NCBI GenBank assembly: GCA_963804495.1
Contig: CAWDQN010000010.1
Coordinates: 496,001-560,000 of the forward strand
Source of the DNA: Rhodovastum sp963804495
GTDB lineage: Bacteria > Pseudomonadota > Alphaproteobacteria > Acetobacterales > Acetobacteraceae
Length of the DNA: 64,000 nucleotides
Reading direction: 5' to 3'
Both the position numbers and the translations under genes were made by a program. Position 1 is the first letter of the stretch; each line of letters starts with the position of its first letter. Positions 9,507-18,780 of the stretch are shown here, piece after piece. Under the pieces are notes generated by a model. The model had not been told where the DNA came from. It saw only the letters and a list, made by a program, of their open reading frames with translations, and searched no databases.

Positions 9507-11291
9507 ATGCACGCCTATCGGACCCATACCTGCGGCGCGCTGCGCGCCAGCGACGCCGCCCGCACCGCCCGCCTGTCGGGCTGGGTGCACAGCAAGCGGG
9601 ACCACGGCGGGCTGCTGTTCATCGACCTGCGCGACCATTACGGCCTGACCCAGATCGTCTTCGCCGCCGGCTCGCCGGCCTTCGAAACGGTCGACCGGCT
9701 GCGCCCGGAGAGCGTGATCACCGTCACCGGCACGGTGGTGCTGCGCGAGCCCGGCACGGTCAATCCGAAACTGCCGACCGGTGAGGTGGAACTGCGGGCG
9801 GAAGCGGTGGTGGTGCAGTCGGCGGCCGAGGTGCTGCCCATGCAGGTCGCCGGCGAGGAGAAATATCCCGACGAGATCCGGCTGAAATACCGGTTCATCG
9901 ACCTGCGCCGCGATCGCGTGCATCGCAACATGATCCTGCGCGCGAAAGTGATCGCCAGCATCCGCCGGCGGATGATCGAAGCCGGGTTCACCGAGTTCCA
10001 GACGCCGATCCTGACCGCGTCCTCGCCCGAGGGCGCGCGCGACTTCCTGGTGCCGGCGCGGTTGCATCCGGGCAAGTTCTACGCCCTGCCGCAGGCGCCG
10101 CAGCAGTTCAAGCAGCTCATCATGGTAGCCGGCTTCGACCGCTACTTCCAGATCTCACCCTGCTTTCGCGATGAAGCCAGCCGGGCGGACCGCTCGCCGG
10201 GCGAGTTTTACCAGCTCGACTTCGAAATGAGCTACGTCACCCAAGAAGACGTGTTCGCCACCATCGAGCCGGTGATCGCCGGCGTGTTCGAGGAGTTCGC
10301 CGAAGGGCGCGGGGTGACGAAGCCGCCGTTCCCACGCATCCCGTACGACGAGGCCATGCTGGTGTATGGCAGCGACAAGCCGGACCTGCGCAATCCGCTG
10401 CGCATCACCGATGTGACCGCGCAATTCGCCGGCTCCGGCTTCGGGCTGTTCGCCAAGATCGCCGCCGCGGGCGGCGTGGTGCGGGCGATCCCGGCGCCGG
10501 GAACGGCGGCCAATCCGCGCAGCTTCTTCGACAAGCTGAACGAGTGGGCGCGCGAGCAGGGCGCCGGCGGGCTCGGCTATATCGTGTTTGATGCCGACGG
10601 GCCGAAAGGACCGATCGCGCGCAACCTGGAGCCCGAGCGGGCCGAGGCGATTCGCGCCGCCTGCGGGCTGCAGGCCGGCAACTCGGTGTTCTTCGCCGCC
10701 GGTAAGCGCGACGAGGCGCCGAAATTCGCCGGCGCTGTGCGCACCCGGCTCGGCCACGACCTCGGCCTGATCGCCGGCGGCGAATTCCGCTTCTGCTGGA
10801 TCACCGATTTCCCGATGTACGAACTGAACGAAGAGACCGGACAGATCGACTTCAGCCACAACCCGTTCAGCATGCCGCAGGGCGGGATGCAGGCGCTGAG
10901 TACCCAGGACCCGCTGACCATCAAGGCGTTCCAGTACGATATCATTTGCAACGGGGTGGAGCTGTCGTCCGGGGCGATCCGCAACCACCGGCCGGACATC
11001 ATGATCCGTGCCTTCGAAATCGCCGGCTATTCGGCCGCCGACGTGGAGGCGCGGTTCGGCGGCATGCTGAACGCCTTTCGCTACGGTGCTCCGCCGCACG
11101 GCGGCTCGGCGCCGGGGATCGACCGCATCGTCATGCTGCTGGCCGACGAACCGAACATCCGCGAGGTGATTCTGTTCCCGCTGAACCAGCAGGGCGAGGA
11201 TCTGATGATGGGCGCGCCGGCCGAGGTGGCGCCGGCGCGGCTGAAGGAACTGTCGTTGAAGCTCGACCTGCCGCCGAAGGCAAAGCCCTAG
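9507..11291 (+). CDS. aspS: Aspartyl-tRNA synthetase
   Basis: 594 residues, the usual length for the bacterial type, which contains an inserted GAD domain. It charges tRNA-Asp in the cytoplasm. The N-terminal OB-fold anticodon-binding domain is seen in LSGWVHSKRDHGGLLFIDLR; class II motif 2 is FRDEASRADRSPGEFYQLD near residues 218-236 and motif 3 is GAPPHGGSAPGIDRIVMLL near 530-548. Many alphaproteobacterial AspRS also charge tRNA-Asn for the amidotransferase route; the sequence alone does not decide this. It is monocistronic between corA-like and eipB-like genes. Confidence 0.96.
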   Translation: MHAYRTHTCGALRASDAARTARLSGWVHSKRDHGGLLFIDLRDHYGLTQIVFAAGSPAFETVDRLRPESVITVTGTVVLREPGTVNPKLPTGEVELRAEAVVVQSAAEVLPMQVAGEEKYPDEIRLKYRFIDLRRDRVHRNMILRAKVIASIRRRMIEAGFTEFQTPILTASSPEGARDFLVPARLHPGKFYALPQAPQQFKQLIMVAGFDRYFQISPCFRDEASRADRSPGEFYQLDFEMSYVTQEDVFATIEPVIAGVFEEFAEGRGVTKPPFPRIPYDEAMLVYGSDKPDLRNPLRITDVTAQFAGSGFGLFAKIAAAGGVVRAIPAPGTAANPRSFFDKLNEWAREQGAGGLGYIVFDADGPKGPIARNLEPERAEAIRAACGLQAGNSVFFAAGKRDEAPKFAGAVRTRLGHDLGLIAGGEFRFCWITDFPMYELNEETGQIDFSHNPFSMPQGGMQALSTQDPLTIKAFQYDIICNGVELSSGAIRNHRPDIMIRAFEIAGYSAADVEARFGGMLNAFRYGAPPHGGSAPGIDRIVMLLADEPNIREVILFPLNQQGEDLMMGAPAEVAPARLKELSLKLDLPPKAKP

Positions 11292-11426
11292 CCGGATGCC
11301 GGCGGTGCCGGTCCTCGTTCCGGCGCGCCGGCCGGGGTAACGCCTGCGGTGGCGCCGTGCCTGCGTGCTGGCGCTGTCGCACGCCCATACCTATTCTCGG
11401 CACGATTTGTACCCCGGAGTGTCCGC

Positions 11427-12224
11427 ATGCGCTGTTCCGCCCTGATCATCCTGGCCGCACTGCTGGTCGGCGCCATGCCCGCCACCGCTGCGGACCAGGC
11501 CGTCGCGCCTTTGGCCGCTCATCGGGCCCTGTATGACCTGACGCTTGAGCAGGCGCGCGGCGCCGAGGTGGCGGCCGCCACCGGCACCATGGCCTACGAG
11601 GTGCTGGATGCCTGCGACGGCTGGGCGACCCGCCAGCGGCTGGAAATGACCGTCACCAACCGCGACGGTCAGGATGTCCAGATGCTCTCGGACTATACCA
11701 CCTGGGAGAGCAAGGACGGGCTGAGCATGCGCTTCCGTATGCGCCAGACCACCGATTCCGCGGTGACCAGCGAAGTGGCCGGCGATGCCTCGTTGCAGCG
11801 GCCGGGCGGACCCGGCGAGGTGCGTTTCAGCGAGCCGGACGCGAGCACGAAGCAGTTGCCGGCCGGCACGCTGTTCCCGATGTCTCATACCGAGGCGATC
11901 CTGGCGGCGGCGCATGCCGGCAAGAAATTCATCGCCCTGCCCCTGTTCGATGGCACCAGCGACAAAGGCGTGCAGGACACGACGGTGACCATGCTGCAAT
12001 GGAACGGACCCAAGGCCAACCGGTGGCCGGCGCTGGCCGCACTGCCCAGCGGGCGGGTGCGCGTGGCCTTCTTCGACCGCGATGCCGGTACCCAGCAGCC
12101 CGACTATGAAGTCGGCATGCGCTACTGGGACAATGGAGTCGCCGACGATCTGAGCATGGATTTCGGCGATTTCGTCATGAAGGGCACGTTGAGCCAGTTC
12201 GCGGTGGTGCCACCAGGTTGCTGA
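11427..12224 (+). CDS. EipB family (DUF1849) periplasmic cell-envelope protein
   Basis: 265 residues with a clear Sec signal peptide (MRCSALIILAALLVGAMPATA). The mature part matches the EipB/DUF1849 family: HRALYDLTL near the start, DACDGW near residue 68 and a C-terminal cysteine (VVPPGC at the very end). In characterised members these two cysteines form a disulfide that closes a beta-spiral fold needed for envelope integrity; the two positions here fit that. ATG 11427 is chosen because it starts the signal peptide; upstream in-frame codons read through the aspS trailer. Convergent with the S10 peptidase gene. Confidence 0.85.
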   Translation: MRCSALIILAALLVGAMPATAADQAVAPLAAHRALYDLTLEQARGAEVAAATGTMAYEVLDACDGWATRQRLEMTVTNRDGQDVQMLSDYTTWESKDGLSMRFRMRQTTDSAVTSEVAGDASLQRPGGPGEVRFSEPDASTKQLPAGTLFPMSHTEAILAAAHAGKKFIALPLFDGTSDKGVQDTTVTMLQWNGPKANRWPALAALPSGRVRVAFFDRDAGTQQPDYEVGMRYWDNGVADDLSMDFGDFVMKGTLSQFAVVPPGC

Positions 12225-12237
12225 GGGACGGAACGCA

Positions 12238-12400
12238 ACGCCAGGGCTCTGCCCTGGGTCTTCCCCAGCGCGCAGCGCGTCGTCGTGCACCAGCGCGCAG
12301 CGGGTCTTCGTGCCCCAGCGCGCAGCGCGTCTTCGCGCCCCAGCGCGCAGCGCGCCTTCGCGCGACAGGATGGCGGGACCCCTGACCCCGCTACTTAAGA
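12238..12400. repeat. Dispersed nested-hairpin repeat, copy 2, interrupted by a minisatellite
   Basis: Starts with the outer hairpin (CCAGGGCTCTGCCCTGG) and ends with ACCCCGCTACTTAAG, as in other copies, but the inner hairpin is replaced by four 25-bp tandem units. It lies between the convergent EipB-like and S10 peptidase genes; the CTACTTAAG end encodes the last residues and stop of the peptidase. Confidence 0.8.
12265..12364. repeat. 25-bp tandem repeat, four copies
   Basis: Four head-to-tail units of 25 bases beginning CCAGCGCGCAGCGCG, exact in length, each differing from its neighbours at only a few positions. It sits inside the dispersed palindromic repeat and outside any gene, so copy number may vary between strains. 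Confidence 0.88.
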
Positions 12401-13863
12401 ATTCCCTCCACCAGGTGCTGCGCGGCAGTCCGCAGGGCGGCCCGGCTGGCATCGCGCAGATACAACATATGCCCGCCGGGCGTGACCAGCAGCCGCACAC
12501 GATCGGGTTTGCCGATCTCCGGTAACTGCGCCAGCAGCAGCTTGGTGGCGAAATACGGGGTGACCAGGTCGTCGCGCCCGTGCACCACCAGCACGCTGAG
12601 CGCGGGGTCCAGCGCCAGCGCGGTACGCAACTGCCGTACCGATTGAGGACGGTCCAACCCGTGTCCCCAGACCCAGGCGCTTGCAACCTCATCGTTCAGC
12701 ACCTGGTACTGGCCCTCGGGCTGCCAGTCGAGCCGCCGGTACAGCAGCAACATCGCACTGGTCAGCGGCGCGCGCAGCGCATCCAGCACCGCGTCCGGCT
12801 GGTCGCTCCATGCGGCGGCAGGCGTTGCGTCCGGCGAGGCCACGGTGCCGTCATAAAGGCTCGCCATCTCGCCGCGCACATGCTCGCGCTGGAATGTGTG
12901 CAGATCGATCCGCCCGGCGTGGCGGCGCACCAGCGCCGGGTCGAGCCCGGTCAGCGCCGCCACATGGGCGGTCAGGCGCTCGACCGCCTCGGCATCGCGC
13001 GGCCCGCGCAGCAAATCGGCGATGAATTCGGTGGCGGCGTAATGCTCGACGGACGCCAGATCAGGCTCGTGGCCCGCGGTCTCGGCGGCCACCGCCGCCA
13101 TCGAGGGCAGCCGTCCGGCCAGCGACATCGGGTCGGTGTCGAAATTCGTCCAGCCGAAATCCAGCACCGGCGAAACGAGAACCAGCCCGGTCACCCCCAG
13201 ACCCTCATCGGTCTGCAGCGTGCGGGCCAGGCGCGGGCCGCGGAACCCGCCGTAGCTCTCGCCCACGATCAGCCGACGCGAGTCGAGGCGCCCCTGCTGG
13301 ACGGTCCAGCGCCGGATCACTTCGGCGAGCGGCGGGATGTCGCCCTCGACGGAGTAGATTTTCCGCTTCACCTCGTCCGCGGTGCTTGCCAGCCGGCTGA
13401 ATCCGGTGCCTGGCGGGTCGATGAACACCAGGTCGGCGAAGTCGAGCCAGGTTTCGGCGTTCGGCACCGGCGCGGGGGAGGAGGAAGGGAAGGGCGGGCC
13501 TTCCAGCCCCAGCCGCCACGGGCCCAGCGCCCCCAGCTGCAGCCACGCCGAGGACGCACCCGGCCCACCGTTCACCACGAAGGCGACCGGGCGGGTGGAC
13601 GGGTCGGCGCCGTCCAGCGTGTAGGAGATGGTGGCGATATCCGCCTGCGGCTTGCCCTGCGCGTCGGTGAGGCGGAATCCCCCAGCGGTGGCGGTGAAAT
13701 GCAGCGTGCGGCCGGGAAGTGCCAGCGTATGGTGGGTGACACTGTCCGCCGGCAGCAGCGGCCGTGCCTCGGAATCGCTGCTGGGGGGTTCCAGCCGGGC
13801 GACCCTCTGGGCGGTGGCGGGAGCCGCCAGCAGCAGGGCGGCGAGGAGGAAAACAGCGCGCAT
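12391..13863 (-). CDS. Serine carboxypeptidase-like (peptidase S10) secreted protein
   Basis: About 490 residues from ATG 13863, which opens a signal peptide (MRAVFLLAALLLAAPATAQ) and is preceded by GGAGAGG; an earlier ATG at 13875 is possible. S10 hallmarks are present: PVAFVVNGGPGASS forms the oxyanion region, the nucleophile lies in VGESYGG, the acid in VVHGRDDLVTPY and the histidine in TPGGHMLYL near the C-terminus. The protein would act in the periplasm or outside the cell and release C-terminal amino acids. The final residues and TAG stop come from the palindromic repeat. Confidence 0.88.
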   Translation of the reverse strand: MRAVFLLAALLLAAPATAQRVARLEPPSSDSEARPLLPADSVTHHTLALPGRTLHFTATAGGFRLTDAQGKPQADIATISYTLDGADPSTRPVAFVVNGGPGASSAWLQLGALGPWRLGLEGPPFPSSSPAPVPNAETWLDFADLVFIDPPGTGFSRLASTADEVKRKIYSVEGDIPPLAEVIRRWTVQQGRLDSRRLIVGESYGGFRGPRLARTLQTDEGLGVTGLVLVSPVLDFGWTNFDTDPMSLAGRLPSMAAVAAETAGHEPDLASVEHYAATEFIADLLRGPRDAEAVERLTAHVAALTGLDPALVRRHAGRIDLHTFQREHVRGEMASLYDGTVASPDATPAAAWSDQPDAVLDALRAPLTSAMLLLYRRLDWQPEGQYQVLNDEVASAWVWGHGLDRPQSVRQLRTALALDPALSVLVVHGRDDLVTPYFATKLLLAQLPEIGKPDRVRLLVTPGGHMLYLRDASRAALRTAAQHLVEGILK

Positions 13864-14032
13864 ATGCCTCTCCATCGCCAGGGGCCGGACCACTATCGCC
13901 CGCAGGGACTGGTTTGCCAATGTCGCCTTCGCCCTGGGAACACTGCCCTGGCCTTACGTCGCTGACGCTGTCTTGTCGCCCGAAGCGAAAAAAGGCTACG
14001 GCTGTCCGCACAAACCGCCGGAAGGACCAACC

Positions 14033-15115
14033 ATGCGCCACCTCGCCCTGGCCCTGATTCTGTGTCTGCCGGTGGCGGCGCTCGCCCAGCCGACCCCCCA
14101 GGCTATCCCGGTCGGGGTCGTCGCCGCCGCCCGCCAGCCGGTCACCGCCGGCGTCGAGTTCGTCGGCCGGGTGGAAGCGATCCAGCGCGTCGAACTGCGG
14201 GCCCGGGTGACCGGCTATTTGCAATCGGTCGATTTCAAGGAAGGCGATATCGTCCACGAGGGCGACAAACTTTACGTCATCGAACAGGAGCCGTTCCAGG
14301 CCGCCGTGTTGCAGGCCCGCGGCGCCCTGCTGCAGGCGCAGGCACAGTTCGCCAACGCCAATTTGCAGCGCAAACGCGCCGATGAGCTGGTCAAGACCAG
14401 CGCCACCTCGGTCGCCACCCGCGACGAGCGCATCGCCGCCGAACAAAGTGCGCAAGGCAGCGTGATCAGCGCCGACGCCAACCTGCGCACGGCCACGATC
14501 AACCTCGGCTACACCACCATCACCGCCCCGATCACCGGCCGCATCGGCCGCACGTCACTTACTCCCGGCAACGTGGTCAGCCCGCAATCGGGGGTTCTGA
14601 CCACCATCGTCAGCCAGGACCCGATCTACGTCACCTTCCCGGTCAGCCAGCGCGAGTTCCTGCGGGTGGAACGCGGCACCCAGGCCGACACCACCGGCCT
14701 GTCGGTGCGGGTGCGCCTTGCCGACGGGTCGCCCTATCCCGAGCCGGGACGGATCAACTTCATCGACGTGACGGTGGACAAATCCACCGACACCGTGCTG
14801 GTGCGCGCCACCGTCCCCAACCCGAAGGGCCAGCTGGTGGACGGGCAGTTCGTCCGGCTGCGGGTGGAGGGCAACGAACCGGCCGATGCGCTGGTCATCC
14901 CGCAGGCGGCCCTGATGCTCGACCAGCAGGGGGCGTATGTGTTCGTGGCCGTGGACGGCCGGGCGGTGGTGCGGCGGGTGAAAACCGGCGAGCAGGTCGG
15001 CCGCGGCATCGCCATCACCACCGGGCTGCAGGACGGCGATCAGGTGATCGTCGACGGCATCTCGCTGCTCCGCCCCGGCGCGCCGGTCTCGCCCAGCCCC
15101 GCCCAGGGGAGCTGA
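14033..15115 (+). CDS. RND efflux pump periplasmic adaptor (membrane fusion protein)
   Basis: 360 residues with a signal peptide (MRHLALALILCLPVAALAQ). Family features in order: a beta-barrel/lipoyl segment with VGRVEAIQRVELRARVTGYL, an alpha-hairpin of about 80 residues rich in Ala, Gln and Arg, the second lipoyl half ITAPITGRIGR, and membrane-proximal domains. ATG 14033 has GGAAGGA just upstream. The transporter gene follows three bases after the stop, so the two form an operon. No outer-membrane channel gene is adjacent, so a TolC-like protein must be encoded elsewhere. Confidence 0.92.
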   Translation: MRHLALALILCLPVAALAQPTPQAIPVGVVAAARQPVTAGVEFVGRVEAIQRVELRARVTGYLQSVDFKEGDIVHEGDKLYVIEQEPFQAAVLQARGALLQAQAQFANANLQRKRADELVKTSATSVATRDERIAAEQSAQGSVISADANLRTATINLGYTTITAPITGRIGRTSLTPGNVVSPQSGVLTTIVSQDPIYVTFPVSQREFLRVERGTQADTTGLSVRVRLADGSPYPEPGRINFIDVTVDKSTDTVLVRATVPNPKGQLVDGQFVRLRVEGNEPADALVIPQAALMLDQQGAYVFVAVDGRAVVRRVKTGEQVGRGIAITTGLQDGDQVIVDGISLLRPGAPVSPSPAQGS

Positions 15116-15118
15116 CGC

Positions 15119-18100
15119 ATGCTCTCGTCTGTGTTCGTCGACCGCCCGCGGCTCGCGGCGGTCATTTCCATCGTCATGACCATCGCCGGCCTGCTGTCGC
15201 TGCTGGTCATTCCGGTCGCGCAGTATCCCGACATCGTGCCGCCGCAGGTGCAGGTCAGCACGATGTATCCGGGCGCCTCCTCGGGCGTGGTGGAAGCCAC
15301 CGTGGCGCAGCCGATCGAGGCGCAGATCGTCGGCGTCGACAAGCTGATGTACATGAAAAGCGTCAGCGGCAACGACGGCAGCTATTCGCTGTTGCTCTCC
15401 TTCGAGCTGGGAACCGATCCCGATATCAACACCGTCAACGTCAACAACCGCGTCCAGATCGCGCTCGCCAAGCTGCCCGCGGAAGTGCGCCAGCAAGGCG
15501 TGACGGTGAAGAAGAAGTCCTCCGCCCTGCTTGGCGTGGTGGCGCTGTATTCGCCGAAGGGAACCTACGACCCGCTGTTCATCAGCAATTACGTCACCAT
15601 CAACCTGCTGGACCAGATCCGCAGCACCCCCGGCGTGGGCGATGCGACGATGTTCGGGCCGCAGGATTATTCCATGCGCGTCTGGGTGCGCACCGACCGC
15701 CTCACCGGGCTCAACCTCACCACCGACGATATCGTCAAGGCCATCCAGAGTCAGAACGCCCAGGCGGCGGTCGGGCGCATCGGCGCCCGGCCGATCTCCG
15801 ATGACCAGCAGTTGCAGCTCAACATCCAGACCAAGGGGCGGCTGAGCTCGCCCGAGGAATTCGCCCAGATCATCCTGCGCACCAACCCGGACGGTTCGGT
15901 GCTGCGGCTCGGCGACGTGGCGCGGCTGGAGCTGGGGGCGCAGAACCTCGACCTCGCGACCCAGTTCAATGGCAAGCCGGGGGCGCTGGTCGCCATTTAC
16001 CAGTCGCCCGGTGCGAACGCGCTGACCACGCTGGACGCGGTGAAGCACCTGCTGGCCGAGCAGCAGAAAACCTTCCCCGAGGATCTCGCCTGGAAGGTGA
16101 CCTACGACCCCACCACCTTCGTGCGCGCCACCATCCACGAGGTGGAAAAAACGCTGATCGAAGCCTTCGTGCTGGTGGTGCTGGTGGTGTTCCTGTTCCT
16201 GGGAAGCTGGCGCGCCACCCTGATCCCCACCATCGCCGTGCCGGTCAGCCTGATCGGCTGCTTCGTAGTGCTCAACGCCATCGGCTATTCCGCCAACTCG
16301 GTGTCGCTGCTGGCAGTGGTGCTGGCCATCGGCATCGTCGTGGACGACGCCATCGTGGTGATCGAGAACGTCGAGCACATGATGGAGACGCATCCCGAGC
16401 TGTCGGTGGCGGATGCGACCAAGCAGGCGATGGGCCAGATCACCGCCCCGATCATCGCCATCACCCTGGTGCTGCTCAGCGTATTTGTGCCGGTGGCCTT
16501 CATCCCGGGCATCTCCGGCGAGCTGTTCCGCCAGTTCGCGGTGACCGTCGCGGTGTCGATGTTCATCTCGGCGATCAACGCGCTGACCCTGTCGCCGGCG
16601 CTGTGCGCGGTGCTGTTGAAGCGCCACCACGGACCGCGCCGGGGCATCATCGGCACCGTCATGCGCTCCATCGACCGGGTGCGCGACGCCTATGGCAACG
16701 TCGTCGCGCGGCTGGTGCGGATGTCGATCATCAGCCTGCTGGTGGTGGGCGGCTGCATGCTGGGCACTTTCGGGTTGTCGGCACTGACCCCCACCGGCTT
16801 CCTGCCGCAGGACGACCAGGGCGCCTTCTTCGTCATCGTCCAGTTGCCGGACGGTGCCAGCGTCGGCCGCACCGCCGGGGTGGTGGAGCAGGTCGAGACG
16901 ATCCTGCGCCGCGACCCGGCGATCGAGGACGTCTCCAGCACCGTCGGGCTGAATTTCATCGACAACTACAGCCAGGCCAATGCGGCGTTCCTTGTCGTAT
17001 CGATGAAAAGCTTCGAGCACCGGACCGACCCGTCGCTGGCGATCCAGCCGGTGTTCGCGCGGCTCTCCAGCCAGTTCCGAACCCTGCGCGGCGGCATCGC
17101 GGTGCCGCTGGCGCCGCCGCCGATCATCGGCCTGGGCACCGGCGGCGGCTTCACCTTCGTCGTGCAGGACGTGCGCGCCGGCGACCCGAAGGCGCTGGCA
17201 GCGGTGGTCCGCGCCCTGTCGGTCGCCGCCAATCAGGACCCGCAACTCTCGCGCGTGTTCAGCACCTACTCGGCGAACAGCCCGTCGGTCTATCTCGACA
17301 TCGACCGCGACAAGGCGCAGGTGCTGGGGGTGCCGATCTCGGCGGTGTTCCAGGCGCTCGGCACCAGCCTGGGCGGCGCCTATGTGAACGACATCAACTT
17401 GTTCGGCCGCACCTGGCAGGTGCAGGTGCAGGCCGAGGCGGAGGATCGCGGCAGCATCGACGACCTCTACCGCATCAACGTGCGCAGCAGCAGCGGCAAA
17501 ATGGTGCCGCTGCGCAGCCTGACCGAAGTGCGCATCGTCGAAGGGCCGCAGGCGATCATCCGCTACAACAACCTGCGCGCGGTGACGGTGCAGGGCGGCG
17601 CGGCCCCGGGGGTGTCCAGCGGCACCAGCCTGGCGGCAATGGAAGCGGTGGCGGCGCGCACCCTGCCGGCCGGCTATCGCGGCGCCTGGACCGACACGGC
17701 CTTCCAGGAGCAGCGCGCCAGCGGCAAGACGGGCCTGATCCTCGCCTTCGCCGTGCTGTTCGCCTATCTTTTCCTGGTGGCGCTGTACGAAAGCTGGACA
17801 ATTCCGGTGCCGGTGCTGCTCTCGGTCACGGTCGGCATCATCGGCAGCTTCGCGGGCATCGCCCTCGCCGGGCTGACGCTCGACCTGTATGGCCAGATCG
17901 GCATGGTGGTGCTGATCGGCCTGGCGGCGAAAAACGGCATTCTCATCGTCGAGTTCGCCAAGGAACAGCGCGAGCACGGGGTGCCGCTGCTGGAGGCGGC
18001 CACCGAAGGCGCGCGGCTGCGCTTCCGGCCGGTGATGATGACCAGCTTTGCATTCATCCTCGGCCTGCTGCCGCTGGTGATCGCGGAAGGGCCGAGCATG

Positions 18101-18292
18101 CTGGCGCGGCGCAATGTCGGCACACCGGTGTTCGCCGGCATGCTCGCGGCCAGCACACTGGGGATTTTTGTGATTCCGATGCTGTATGTGGTGTTTCAGG
18201 CGGTGCGGGAGCGGGTGAAAGGAAGGAAGCAAGGCCAGGGCCCTGCCCTGGACCCGCAAGGGGGCAGTGGCCCCCTTGACCCCGCTACTTAA
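15119..18292 (+). CDS. RND multidrug efflux transporter, AcrB/MexB type (HAE1)
   Basis: 1057 residues, the normal length. A proton-driven inner-membrane exporter that works as a trimer with the adaptor encoded just upstream. The N-terminus VDRPRLAAVISIVMTIAG and the proton relay residues D409-D410 (GIVVDDAIVVIENVE) and K938 (GLAAKNGILIVEFA) are all present, as is the internal duplication of six-helix bundles. The substrate range cannot be read from sequence. The last 23 or so codons (from 18221) are read from a dispersed palindromic repeat, so the cytoplasmic tail is repeat-derived and the stop is the TAA in CTTAAG. Confidence 0.95.
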   Translation: MLSSVFVDRPRLAAVISIVMTIAGLLSLLVIPVAQYPDIVPPQVQVSTMYPGASSGVVEATVAQPIEAQIVGVDKLMYMKSVSGNDGSYSLLLSFELGTDPDINTVNVNNRVQIALAKLPAEVRQQGVTVKKKSSALLGVVALYSPKGTYDPLFISNYVTINLLDQIRSTPGVGDATMFGPQDYSMRVWVRTDRLTGLNLTTDDIVKAIQSQNAQAAVGRIGARPISDDQQLQLNIQTKGRLSSPEEFAQIILRTNPDGSVLRLGDVARLELGAQNLDLATQFNGKPGALVAIYQSPGANALTTLDAVKHLLAEQQKTFPEDLAWKVTYDPTTFVRATIHEVEKTLIEAFVLVVLVVFLFLGSWRATLIPTIAVPVSLIGCFVVLNAIGYSANSVSLLAVVLAIGIVVDDAIVVIENVEHMMETHPELSVADATKQAMGQITAPIIAITLVLLSVFVPVAFIPGISGELFRQFAVTVAVSMFISAINALTLSPALCAVLLKRHHGPRRGIIGTVMRSIDRVRDAYGNVVARLVRMSIISLLVVGGCMLGTFGLSALTPTGFLPQDDQGAFFVIVQLPDGASVGRTAGVVEQVETILRRDPAIEDVSSTVGLNFIDNYSQANAAFLVVSMKSFEHRTDPSLAIQPVFARLSSQFRTLRGGIAVPLAPPPIIGLGTGGGFTFVVQDVRAGDPKALAAVVRALSVAANQDPQLSRVFSTYSANSPSVYLDIDRDKAQVLGVPISAVFQALGTSLGGAYVNDINLFGRTWQVQVQAEAEDRGSIDDLYRINVRSSSGKMVPLRSLTEVRIVEGPQAIIRYNNLRAVTVQGGAAPGVSSGTSLAAMEAVAARTLPAGYRGAWTDTAFQEQRASGKTGLILAFAVLFAYLFLVALYESWTIPVPVLLSVTVGIIGSFAGIALAGLTLDLYGQIGMVVLIGLAAKNGILIVEFAKEQREHGVPLLEAATEGARLRFRPVMMTSFAFILGLLPLVIAEGPSMLARRNVGTPVFAGMLAASTLGIFVIPMLYVVFQAVRERVKGRKQGQGPALDPQGGSGPLDPAT

Positions 18293-18294
18293 GG
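18221..18294. repeat. Dispersed nested-hairpin repeat, copy 3
   Basis: GGAAGGAAGC, then hairpin CCAGGGCCCTGCCCTGG, then hairpin AAGGGGGC AGT GGCCCCCTT, then GACCCCGCTACTTAAGG. It overlaps the 3' end of the RND transporter gene and stops one base before the start of the DUF3574 gene. Confidence 0.85.
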
Positions 18295-18666
18295 ATGTTC
18301 CGGTCGGGAGCGGCGTTGCTGCTGGCTCTGCAGACCGCCTGCGCAGCCCCGCCCTGCCAGCCTATGCTGACCGCTGATCTCTATTTCGGCCGTACCGCAG
18401 GCGACGAGGCCGCCTGGCGCGCCTTCCTGGCCGAGGTCGTCACGCCGCGCTTCCCCGCCGGCTTCACCGTGCTTGACGGGTACGGCCAATGGCGCCAACG
18501 CGCCACCGGGCACATCGTGTCCGAGCCCTCGACAGTGGTGGTCATCGTGGCCGAGGAGGGGACACCAACACTCGCGGCGCTGGAGGCGATCCGCGCCGCT
18601 TATCGGCAACGTTTCGCGCAGGACTCCGTGGGCTTGACCCTGACGGACTCCTGCGCCTCATTCTAG
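18295..18666 (+). CDS. DUF3574 domain protein, probably secreted
   Basis: 123 residues starting two bases after the transporter stop. The N-terminus MFRSGAALLLALQTACAAP is a signal sequence; a cysteine at residue 16 could be a weak lipobox but the context is not canonical. The body fits the DUF3574 family: LTADLYFGRT near residue 26, FLAEVVTPRFPAGFTVLDGYGQWR near 44-67 and EPSTVVVIV near 77. Function of the family is unknown. The position suggests co-transcription with the pump, but the intervening repeat may uncouple them. Confidence 0.72.
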   Translation: MFRSGAALLLALQTACAAPPCQPMLTADLYFGRTAGDEAAWRAFLAEVVTPRFPAGFTVLDGYGQWRQRATGHIVSEPSTVVVIVAEEGTPTLAALEAIRAAYRQRFAQDSVGLTLTDSCASF

Positions 18667-18718
18667 GCCAATATCGGCTTGATTGGCGACATCTCGCCGA
18701 CAAAATAGCTTGATGAAT

Positions 18719-18758
18719 GAAAAAGCTAGCGCGCTCCAACCGTTTACGGTCAGAGCGC
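18719..18758 (-). terminator. Rho-independent terminator for the 93-residue membrane protein gene
   Basis: On the minus strand GCGCTC and GAGCGC pair (18731-18758), an inner ACCGT/ACGGT stem closes the loop, and the hairpin is followed by GCTAGCTTTTTC. It lies just past the stop of the minus-strand gene and may also serve the convergent DUF3574 gene. Confidence 0.6.
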
Positions 18759-18780
18759 TCTGGCTTTGTGGTTCAGACGA

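Noticed and set aside
12265..12364. Possible CRISPR array from the 25-bp repeats
   Set aside because: Units are directly adjacent with no unique spacers, and no cas gene is present.
14555..18259. 1234-codon open frame on the minus strand, opposite the RND transporter
   Set aside because: It mirrors the high-GC codon pattern of the real gene, is rich in His, Gln, Arg and Asp, has no family motif, and overlaps an unambiguous transporter gene completely.
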